This document shows, in pieces, positions 53,575-59,732 of a DNA stretch of 64,000 bases. The notes below the pieces were generated by a model. It made no database searches. It was not told the origin of the DNA and worked only from the letters and a program-made list of their open reading frames with translations. Every line of letters begins with the position of its first letter. Positions within the stretch are counted from its first letter, which is position 1. The stretch is from Clostridia bacterium (lineage in GTDB: Bacteria; Bacillota; Clostridia; Oscillospirales; CAG-272): positions 1 to 64,000 of the forward strand of contig JAFUNF010000021.1 of the NCBI GenBank assembly GCA_017473085.1, in the 5' to 3' direction. Both the position numbers and the translations under genes were made by a program.

Positions 53575-54132
53575 TTATTTAAGCTTTTTTCCGTCAGAAA
53601 AGGCACTTCCAACTCTTTCCCCAAGCACGTAGTAGCCGTGATTCATTCCATCGTAGGTAATAGGCTTGAGCTTCATCGGGTCGATTTTGCCATTTGTTAG
53701 TATGCTTTCCTCGGCGCATACGTTTACAATTTCTCCAACTAATCGGCAGGAATCCTTATCGTAGCTTTTTAGCTTGCACTCAACTGCCATAGGTAGCTCA
53801 CAAATAATAGGTGCGTCAACTAATTGACTCTTTTCTGTGTGCAAGCCTGCCACCTCAAGCTTGTTGGGAGTGTCGTTTCCAGATACTATGCCCACATAGT
53901 CACAGGCAACAACAGTATCGGCAGTTGCCATACTAACAGTAAATGCACCCTTCAAAAGAATATTTTTAACAGTTTTGTGCTCAGCACTTAGGCAAATAGA
54001 AATCTCATTCTCCTCGCTTATTCCACCCCACGCCGCATTCATAGCATTTGCAACACCATTTTCGTCATAGGTGGCAATAATCAAAACAGGCTGTGGATAA
54101 ATCAAGGGCTTTATGCCAAAATTTTTTCTCAT
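53575..54132 (-). CDS. Flavin reductase-like FMN-binding protein
   Basis: Start at 54132 (MRKNFGIKPLIYPQPVLIIA) with GGAGG 5 bp upstream; the ATG at 54144 lacks a site. 185 residues. The split-barrel flavin reductase pattern is clear: PQPVLIIATYDENGVANAMNAAWGG, then KTVKNILLKGAFTVSMATAD, and SCRLVGEIVNVCAEESIL. Family members reduce or carry FMN for partner oxidoreductases. It ends about 145 bp from the radical SAM gene and has its own signals, so it is probably not part of the peptide locus. Confidence 0.88.
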   Translation of the reverse strand: MRKNFGIKPLIYPQPVLIIATYDENGVANAMNAAWGGISEENEISICLSAEHKTVKNILLKGAFTVSMATADTVVACDYVGIVSGNDTPNKLEVAGLHTEKSQLVDAPIICELPMAVECKLKSYDKDSCRLVGEIVNVCAEESILTNGKIDPMKLKPITYDGMNHGYYVLGERVGSAFSDGKKLK

Positions 54133-54277
54133 AATAACCTCCAATAAATTATTTCACTTGTGAATATATTATAACAGAAATTGATAATCATATCAATGCT
54201 TTTGCAAAAAAGCATAAAAAACAGGCGACTGAAATGTACTAACTGATGGTACAATTCAGTAACCTGTTGCCCTTAAT

Positions 54278-55597
54278 TCATTTTAATAATCTGCCCACAT
54301 ATTCTTTGAGATAATCATTTAGAAGTGCTTCGTTAAAGCAACAATTCTTCTCACTAATATCTCCGTCATGCTTCCCGCTGTTTGCATACACCTGTGCAGG
54401 ACAGCCACCACCACAAACAGGTAGATATTTACATTCGACACATTCCTTAAAATTAAAGGGTGAAAAGGACATAAGCTTATAAAATCCATTGCTTGGTGTA
54501 AATATCCCATCGTAGTCAATTGAACCAATCTTACTGTCAGTACGATTCAAAAGCATTTCGCATTTGAAAACGTCTAAGTTACAGTCAATAAAAAATTTAT
54601 TTTGGCAGGCAATGGAGCAGGGTCCCTTTTTGCCAAAGCTTTGAGGTACAACAAATCCATACTTTTCAGTTATGTTGTTTAACTTTGTTGATATGACGTC
54701 AGAAAAGCAATCAGAATTAACACACTTGTCCATGTAGTTATCATTGACACCATTCAAGGATGTTAGAAAACCGAAATATATATCATTGGAATAGTCTTTG
54801 ACATTTTTGAGAATTTCCTCGGCATCCTTCAAGTTTTCGTTGTCGATATTTATTCTGATAGTGATTAGATGCTTTAATCCGTAATCGACAAGTCTTTGCA
54901 GATTTTTTATAATCAAATCATAGGTGCCAGAGCCGTCCTTTCGGATTCTTCGCTTATCATGCTGTTCTTTGGTACCATCAATAGAAACCTGAAATGCGAT
55001 TTGGTATTTTTTAATCATATCTAATAGACCTTGATCTAACAATGTCATGTTGGTTGTCATATCAAAGCCTATTTCAATATTTTCCTCTTTTGCGATACGG
55101 TCACATTCTTCGCAAAAGTGCGATAGCTCTTTCTTACAAAGTGTTGGCTCTCCACCAAAAAGAAAAATGGATAATCGTTGGATTGGAATAGTGGCTTTAC
55201 CCTCTTCAATTTTGTTTTTTATAAACTTAACGCAAGCATCTACTTCGTTAGAGGACATCTTCTTGATTTTCTTGACACTTCCTTGGATACAATATGGACA
55301 GGCAAGATTGCAGTTATAGGTGGGCAGTAGAGTAACAGATAGAGTTCTTGCACTTATTCCGTATTTAATAGTGTTACAAAAATATTGATATTCAAGCGCC
55401 TCGTTTAGGTCATTAGGAACTATGAAGCCCTCACTCGTTAATCCATTGGTGGTGTCGGCAGATAGGACAGATAGATTATTTTCTCTTATTGCCTTTTCTG
55501 TTTGCCGGTCTAACTGTGCAATTGATGTTGTAAGAATGTTGTATATGTAGGCTGTGTCGTTTAGTTCAAATAAATGATTGTATTTAGAAAATTTCAT
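54278..55597 (-). CDS. SPASM-domain radical SAM peptide maturase
   Basis: Start at 55597 (MKFSKYNHLFELND) after GGAGAGAGCT; the ATG at 55609 has no site. 439 residues. Residues ~1-85 resemble the N-terminal part of RiPP maturases (YIYNILTTSIAQLD). The radical SAM cluster motif is LPTYNCNLACPYCIQGS (C-x3-C-x2-C), with FLFGGEPTL as the SAM-binding GGE. The SPASM C-terminal region holds CSIACQNKFFIDCNLDVFKC and CVECKYLPVCGGGC plus a final CC pair, ligands for auxiliary 4Fe-4S clusters. Such enzymes install thioether, carbon-carbon or other crosslinks in small peptides. A 35-residue Cys-rich peptide is encoded directly upstream. The exact subfamily is not recognised. Confidence 0.9.
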   Translation of the reverse strand: MKFSKYNHLFELNDTAYIYNILTTSIAQLDRQTEKAIRENNLSVLSADTTNGLTSEGFIVPNDLNEALEYQYFCNTIKYGISARTLSVTLLPTYNCNLACPYCIQGSVKKIKKMSSNEVDACVKFIKNKIEEGKATIPIQRLSIFLFGGEPTLCKKELSHFCEECDRIAKEENIEIGFDMTTNMTLLDQGLLDMIKKYQIAFQVSIDGTKEQHDKRRIRKDGSGTYDLIIKNLQRLVDYGLKHLITIRINIDNENLKDAEEILKNVKDYSNDIYFGFLTSLNGVNDNYMDKCVNSDCFSDVISTKLNNITEKYGFVVPQSFGKKGPCSIACQNKFFIDCNLDVFKCEMLLNRTDSKIGSIDYDGIFTPSNGFYKLMSFSPFNFKECVECKYLPVCGGGCPAQVYANSGKHDGDISEKNCCFNEALLNDYLKEYVGRLLK

Positions 55598-55619
55598 AGC
55601 TCTCTCCATTTATTGTAGG

Positions 55620-55653
55620 TTGAAAAACCGCATTAAAGCTTAATGCGGTTTCT
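55620..55653 (-). terminator. Attenuating terminator between precursor and maturase
   Basis: Minus strand AAACCGCATTAA-gct-TTAATGCGGTTT, 12-bp perfect stem, followed by TTCAACC. It lies between the precursor and maturase genes and would let the short precursor transcript exceed the maturase transcript. Confidence 0.8.
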
Positions 55654-55660
55654 ATGTTAT

Positions 55661-55768
55661 TTAGCAATAGCACATGCATTCACGTGGATTTCTGCGTTGA
55701 ATACGTTGACCCATAGCGTAGTTGCGATCAACTGAGGTAAGGGACATAGCTTTTTTTAAAATGATCAC
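55661..55768 (-). CDS. Putative RiPP precursor peptide (35 residues, C-terminal ECMCYC)
   Basis: GTG start at 55768 with an ideal AAGGAGG 7 bp upstream; TAA at 55661-55663. The peptide begins MIILKKAMSLTSVDRNYAMG and ends QRIQRRNPRECMCYC. The N-terminal half reads as a leader, the basic middle (QRRNPR) as a possible cleavage region, and the Cys-x-Cys-x-Cys end with Tyr between the last two as the modified core. It is the first gene of a unit with the SPASM radical SAM enzyme, behind a consensus promoter, and is separated from it by an attenuator. I do not recognise the core motif from a described family. A chance frame is unlikely given the start signals and context. Confidence 0.8.
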   Translation of the reverse strand: MIILKKAMSLTSVDRNYAMGQRIQRRNPRECMCYC

Positions 55769-55792
55769 GACGGCACCTCCTTAAAAATTATT

Positions 55793-55843
55793 ATTCCGAT
55801 TTGGAATTATTTTCATTATAATTCTGTTTTGGAATTTTGTCAA
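55793..55843 (-). promoter_or_regulatory. Consensus promoter of the peptide locus with two TTGGAATT operator-like repeats
   Basis: Minus strand TTGACA (55838-55843) and TATAAT (55815-55820) with a 17-bp spacer, a perfect consensus. AATTC-tgttttg-GAATT (55820-55836) fills the spacer, and ATTCC-gattt-GGAAT (55793-55807) lies at the expected start of transcription. Both contain TTGGAATT in the same direction. The divergent XRE gene starts 47 bp beyond the -35. Confidence 0.85.
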
Positions 55844-55889
55844 GTGCTTTATGAGATATAATCCAAAAAAAGGTATATGAGGGTCGATT

Positions 55890-56159
55890 ATGAAAATTAG
55901 AAAGCACGAATACGGAAATGCCAATATGGTTGGACGAAATATTGAGAGACTGAGGAAGGAAAAGGGCATTAAGCAAAAGGATTTTATTGCAAAAATTCAA
56001 CTCATGGGTTGTGATATGAATCCAACAAGCTACTCAAAGCTTGAGGGACAGATAAGAAGCGCAACCGATAAAGAAATATATGCTATTGCCAAGGTTTTAA
56101 ACGTACAAATTGAAAAATTGTACGAGAGTAATGATAAGAAAATTAGGAGCACCAAGTGA
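55890..56159 (+). CDS. XRE-family regulator divergent from the peptide locus
   Basis: 89 residues, ATG after GAGGGTCGATT. Residues ~13-75 form an HTH: GRNIERLRKEKGIKQKDFIA and SYSKLEGQIRSATDKEIYAI. The MNPTSYSKLEGQ recognition helix is typical of small XRE proteins found in Clostridia. It is transcribed away from the RiPP precursor, and the TTGGAATT repeats lie between them, so it most likely represses the peptide operon and perhaps itself. A TATAAT at 55857-55862 would serve as its -10 with a weak -35 that overlaps the operator region. Confidence 0.85.
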   Translation: MKIRKHEYGNANMVGRNIERLRKEKGIKQKDFIAKIQLMGCDMNPTSYSKLEGQIRSATDKEIYAIAKVLNVQIEKLYESNDKKIRSTK

Positions 56160-56182
56160 CGTGGTGCTCCTAATTTTTTTAA
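56155..56182. terminator. Terminator after the XRE gene
   Basis: TAGGAGCACCA...TGGTGCTCCTA inverted repeat overlapping the end of the gene, followed by ATTTTTTT. Confidence 0.75.
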
Positions 56183-56230
56183 GCTTGCTTTTTGAAGGGT
56201 GCTCCCAATCAAGCTGGGTGGGAATATCAT

Positions 56231-56275
56231 CAGCGGAACTAAGGAGGCTTTTTGCGTTGCAAAAAGAACTTCGCA
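56231..56275. repeat. tRNA-Gln 3'-end-like repeat, copy 1
   Basis: CAGCGGAACTA at its start equals the 3' end of the tRNA-Gln gene at 57249-57322. The next ~35 bp (AGGAGGCTTTTTGCGTTGCAAAAAGAACTTCGC) recur at 56953-56988. Copies of a tRNA 3' end are what integration or decay of tRNA-targeting elements leave behind. Confidence 0.6.
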
Positions 56276-56282
56276 TAGAAAT

Positions 56283-56639
56283 TTACTTTTTCGAATTCTG
56301 CTTTGCAGTTTGGATAGATTTTACGAGCAAAAATCTTATTGTGGTGCAAGGCTTGTTAAGGGATTTGTATTTAACTTCGTCAATATACTCACTTTTCCAC
56401 AGCATTTCAAGCCATTTACTTGTTTCGTTTGTTTCTTTGAGAGCAATCTCAAGCTTTGCAATGAAATCGGCTCGGCTATGGGCATATTTACTTTCGGCAA
56501 TATTTGCACAAATGCTCGTTGTACTTCTGCCAATTTGATTTGAAATAATGGTTTCGCGTTTTTTTCTTAATTCTTTTGCAAGTTTCAAAACCTCAACCGA
56601 CAATTCCATCGATAAATCACCAAGCTTATCTTCTTTCAT
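56283..56639 (-). CDS. Four-helix-bundle protein (S23/IVS-Avd family)
   Basis: 118 residues, ATG at 56639 after AAAGGGGTGTTGTT, with a minus-strand TATAAT at 56661-56666. The pattern ISNQIGRSTTSICANIAESK, then FIAKLEIALKETNETSKWLE, is characteristic of the four-helix-bundle family first seen in rRNA intervening sequences and related to Avd of diversity-generating retroelements. It is basic and may bind nucleic acid. It lies in a repeat-rich region beside tRNA-Gln; no reverse transcriptase is present. Possibly a mobile or repeat-associated gene (inference). Confidence 0.82.
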   Translation of the reverse strand: MKEDKLGDLSMELSVEVLKLAKELRKKRETIISNQIGRSTTSICANIAESKYAHSRADFIAKLEIALKETNETSKWLEMLWKSEYIDEVKYKSLNKPCTTIRFLLVKSIQTAKQNSKK

Positions 56640-56699
56640 AACAACACCCCTTTCAAATCAATTATATCATGCTTTCTGTTAAAAATCTATTACAAATCA

Positions 56700-56915
56700 A
56701 TGCACAGCAAACAGTTACATTCCGTTTGTGCCAAGCACAACATCGTTGATGTAAATCATCATATCATTTGCAACTTGTTGCAACATCATTTGGGGCAACG
56801 CCTCAACCTCATTCATTTGTGTCCGTCTGCAACGGAATGATGTTCTCACTTTGTTCGAAACGATGTTACCTTTCAGGTAAACGATGTTGTGTCCTGTGGA
56901 CACAAATGAAAAAAT
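56700..56915. repeat. CATCATTTG/ACGATGTT-spaced hairpin array
   Basis: Different hairpins (GCAAC-tt-GTTGC, GGGGC-aac-GCCTC, GTTACC-ttt-CAGGTAAAC, TTGTGTCC-tgt-GGACACAA) separated by CATCATTTG or ACGATGTT. It is the same design as the ATTTCA arrays but with its own spacer. It lies directly upstream of the four-helix-bundle gene. I see no gene between 56640 and 57248. Confidence 0.7.
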
Positions 56916-56940
56916 CCAACTCCTGAGAGTTGGATTTTTT
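56912..56940. terminator. Terminator-like hairpin
   Basis: AAAAAATCCAACTC-ctga-GAGTTGGATTTTTT, functional on both strands, directly followed by GGCAGCGGAACTA as in a tRNA 3' end with its terminator. Confidence 0.7.
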
Positions 56941-56988
56941 GGCAGCGGAACTAAGGAGGCTTTTTTCGTTGCAAAAAGAACTTCGCTC
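56940..56988. repeat. tRNA-Gln 3'-end-like repeat, copy 2
   Basis: TGGCAGCGGAACTA (56940-56953) copies 14 bases of the tRNA-Gln 3' end including the encoded CCA; the continuation AGGAGGC...GAACTTCGC matches copy 1 at 56231. The rest of a tRNA is absent. Confidence 0.65.
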
Positions 56989-57215
56989 GGCTTATATGAG
57001 CGAGCTCCTAACGCCTTACGCTCGTTTACGCTACCTACGTAGCCCTGTTGTCGTTAGCCAATCAAGCATTGTTCACAGGTTCACTCGCTTTCTTGGACGA
57101 CTGCCACTCCTTTTTTCTCCCTTAATCCTTCCCCGAAGGCGGTCGAAAACGTCCCCCAATTCGCATTTGCTCTGCAAATACGAAGCTGGGTTCGACCTGT
57201 TCCACTGCCAAACGC
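56989..57215. other. Gap without a supported gene
   Basis: Plus-strand frames run through here, but they read through the tRNA and have no ribosome binding site. The sequence has small inverted repeats (GAGCG...CGCTC) and a higher GC content than its surroundings. It may be residue of an inserted element. Confidence 0.5.
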
Positions 57216-57248
57216 AAAAAAGGACACCCTTTGGTGTCCCTTTGCGTT
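57216..57248 (-). terminator. Terminator of tRNA-Gln
   Basis: Minus strand GGGACACC-aaa-GGGTGTCC followed by TTTTTTG, just after the tRNA. Confidence 0.8.
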
Positions 57249-57322
57249 TGGCAGCGGAACTAGGATTCGAACCCAGACATACAGAGTCAGAGTCTGCTGT
57301 GCTACCTTTACACAATTCCGCT
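57249..57322 (-). tRNA. tRNA-Gln (anticodon CTG)
   Basis: Read on the minus strand: acceptor AGCGGAA/TTCCGCT, D-arm GTGT...GCAC, anticodon stem GCAGA/TCTGT with loop CTCTGAC giving anticodon CTG, short variable loop, T-arm CTGGG-TTCGAAT-CCTAG, discriminator G and encoded CCA. All four stems pair. Two partial copies of its 3' end lie further along the same strand. Confidence 0.93.
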
Positions 57323-57520
57323 AAATGCGTTGCTATTATATCACAAGATATTTTACTTGTCAACTGTTTTTTTAAAATTTCCAATCAAATAATAGTATGT
57401 TTAATCATATTGTAAATTATACTCAAGTGGTTAAAATAACTTGAAACAAGTTTAAAAAAATGGGACTTGTCCAAAAAAGACGAAAAAACGTGTTTTTTAG
57501 TTGGACAATGTCAAAAATTG
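57323..57520. promoter_or_regulatory. AT-rich control region with inverted repeats
   Basis: TTGTCCAA (~57467) and TTGGACAA (~57501) are inverted copies ~26 bp apart. GTCAA-aaattg-TTGAC (57510-57525) overlaps the -35 of the next promoter. A TTGAAACAAG element lies at ~57441. No ORF is visible. These are candidate sites for a repressor of the Hsp70-like operon; its gene is not in this gap. Confidence 0.5.
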
Positions 57521-57549
57521 TTGACAAACACATTATATACACTTATAAT
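57521..57549 (+). promoter_or_regulatory. Promoter of the Hsp70-like/helicase operon
   Basis: TTGACA at 57521-57526 and TATAAT at 57544-57549 with a 17-bp spacer, full consensus. Confidence 0.85.
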
Positions 57550-57612
57550 ATTATATATAGAAAATATGGGATAGTCTACCATTAAGTCAGTGTTGAGAAG
57601 AGGGGTACGAAA

Positions 57613-59691
57613 ATGCAAGATAAGTCTTATTTACATATTGCAATAGATTTAGGAACCGAGTCTGTAAAAATAGTCGGTGCATACAAAGACGAAAAAGGAA
57701 AAGTGAAAAGATGCCTGCTAACTGATGAAAATGGCTCTCAAAATCAGCCCTTTAGTAGTCTGGCACTATATTTAGGTCCTCCACACTACAAGTGGTTGTT
57801 TGGACAAGATATTAACAAAAATAACGACTACGCAAACATAGTCAGAGTAAAGGAAATGCTCTATCTCTTGTCCTCTGAGGCTGAAGACGACCGTAATTAT
57901 TATGAAAATAACAACAAATTTCCAATTTTTATTTTTCCACCAAATCCAAGTCAGCCAAGCATAAAAAATGGTATGAAGCCACTTGTTGAGGAGAACTATA
58001 CCTTTGATGCAAACACAACACCGAAGAAAATGGTACACGAATTTTTTAAGGTACTATTTGAAAGATGCATCAAAAAGCAATCGGCGAAGATTTTAGAGGA
58101 AAACCCCCACCTATCAGGAATTAAATACATTTCAGTATATCCCGACCCAAAGACTATCAAAAAAGAATATATAAAGGAGCTTGAGGGCTTGATTGCCTAT
58201 GGTGCAGGCATTGGTCAAGGCTCATCTCTTGTAACCTCAATTTCGGCTCCACAGGCTGTTGCTGTCGGCGCGTATACTGAAAATATGATAGAGGCGACGG
58301 ATTTTTCAAACGATAATGATAAGACCTTGATTTTCGATATTGGCGAAAAGGATATCTCCGTTGCAAAGGTAGACGTGAAGAAGAGTGTTACGGGTAAAAA
58401 GGGTGAAATCAGTATTTGCGTTGAGGGTGCAGACGGACACGAGCAGGCGTTGACAATCGGTGGTGCTGATATTGATAGCGTTATCGGAGAATACATAACC
58501 AACGAAACGAAGAGACAAGACTCGGACGAGGATAAAAATACGGTAACTCAGGACTATATGTCATACCGTCAGCAGTACCGTCTGCAAAGATTCGTTAAGA
58601 GTGCAAAGAAGCATCTTTTACACTTTGAGTACGCATACGTAACCGTTGAAAAGGACGTAAACTACAATATAAAGCTCACAAAGGATGAATTTGAAAAAAT
58701 TATATTCAAAAGAGAAGAATCTGTGGGCAAAAAAATAATTGATTATATCATTACCGAGCTAAAAAGACAGGGCAATGAAAACGTAAGAACTATTCTTTTA
58801 GTCGGTGGAGGAGCGGCCTCGTATCATTTGTGTGACTACGTAGACGAGGCGTGCAAGGCTAACGATATATCAAACGTAAGCGTTTCGGCAATTGACAATT
58901 CAAAAAACGATATAAGCGAATACTTTTCGGCAATAGGTGCAGCTATGCTTGAGCCAAGTGGTCTTGCACTCAAGGTGGTTTCTGCCTATGCCTATGGCTC
59001 GTACAGATACCAGGAGTCAAGATACCCTGCTATGCTAACGGCAAATACTGGTCATCAAGTAAAGCTTGACGACAAGGTATTTACCATTTGGCTAAATCGC
59101 GGTGATTCTATAAAAGACAAGGCTTCAACGATTGAAAGTGCTTTAAAAACCGAATATAAGGATTATATGTTCAAGCTTAACAGAAGACTTGACACCGAGG
59201 AGGAAAAAAGAGGCATCGGTGACCATAAATATGATTGTTACGTAAACCCCTTTGTTATCGGATATAGAATACCGCCTGATGACCGCGATTTTAAAATATT
59301 GAGCGCCTATGAAAAAAACAGACTTGTGGAAAAGGTAAAAAAACTTGATGCCGAAAAATTAGATGAGGCCTTTGCAAAAGGCTTAAAGCTAATCGGCAAT
59401 AAGGATGCTGAATGTATAATTGTAAAATTCGCAGTATACAACCCAACAATGAAAAGGATTGAATACTTAGAGGGGCTTTGCGGAAAAGAGCTTCCCCATG
59501 TTATTTTCTTTGAGCAAGGAATTAAAATAGACAGTGATGGAAACGTAACGTTGTTTTATGAAAACTGTAAAGAGGAAAACAGAAAAACGAAGGCGAAAAT
59601 CAAAGACTCATCGGGAAATGAGCATGGCTACGACGAAATCATAATTGACTATGACTTTGAGCTTAAGTCCTTTAAGCTTGAAACTAACTGA
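57613..59691 (+). CDS. Hsp70/actin-fold ATPase of unknown role
   Basis: 692 residues after AAGAGGGGTACGAAA. The ATPase fold is shown by phosphate-1 HIAIDLGTESVKIVG (~residues 8-22), phosphate-2 LIFDIGEKDISVAKVDV (~238-254) and the adenosine motif ILLVGGGAASYHLCDYV (~394-410), in Hsp70 order. It differs strongly from DnaK: there is a large insertion before phosphate-2, and the C-terminal ~240 residues are not the usual substrate-binding domain. It starts a three-gene operon; 41 bp later comes a SNF2-type helicase. Divergent Hsp70 homologues of this kind are seen in operons of unknown or conflict function. Nothing suggests a housekeeping chaperone. Confidence 0.8.
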   Translation: MQDKSYLHIAIDLGTESVKIVGAYKDEKGKVKRCLLTDENGSQNQPFSSLALYLGPPHYKWLFGQDINKNNDYANIVRVKEMLYLLSSEAEDDRNYYENNNKFPIFIFPPNPSQPSIKNGMKPLVEENYTFDANTTPKKMVHEFFKVLFERCIKKQSAKILEENPHLSGIKYISVYPDPKTIKKEYIKELEGLIAYGAGIGQGSSLVTSISAPQAVAVGAYTENMIEATDFSNDNDKTLIFDIGEKDISVAKVDVKKSVTGKKGEISICVEGADGHEQALTIGGADIDSVIGEYITNETKRQDSDEDKNTVTQDYMSYRQQYRLQRFVKSAKKHLLHFEYAYVTVEKDVNYNIKLTKDEFEKIIFKREESVGKKIIDYIITELKRQGNENVRTILLVGGGAASYHLCDYVDEACKANDISNVSVSAIDNSKNDISEYFSAIGAAMLEPSGLALKVVSAYAYGSYRYQESRYPAMLTANTGHQVKLDDKVFTIWLNRGDSIKDKASTIESALKTEYKDYMFKLNRRLDTEEEKRGIGDHKYDCYVNPFVIGYRIPPDDRDFKILSAYEKNRLVEKVKKLDAEKLDEAFAKGLKLIGNKDAECIIVKFAVYNPTMKRIEYLEGLCGKELPHVIFFEQGIKIDSDGNVTLFYENCKEENRKTKAKIKDSSGNEHGYDEIIIDYDFELKSFKLETN

Positions 59692-59732
59692 GCCACCCCT
59701 CTTCCACATTCATTTGATTAAGGAGAAAAAAG

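Noticed and set aside
56110..56538. Plus-strand frame of 142 codons over the four-helix-bundle gene
   Set aside because: It has no ribosome binding site, starts inside the XRE gene and is the shadow of the clear minus-strand family match.
56283..56639. Diversity-generating retroelement accessory (Avd)
   Set aside because: Same fold family, but no reverse transcriptase or template/variable repeat is visible nearby.
56930..57415. Plus-strand frame of 161 codons
   Set aside because: It reads straight through the tRNA-Gln gene and repeat sequence; no start signal.
57613..59691. Housekeeping DnaK
   Set aside because: The phosphate and adenosine motifs are diverged, the usual C-terminal substrate domain is not seen, and no grpE or dnaJ is adjacent.
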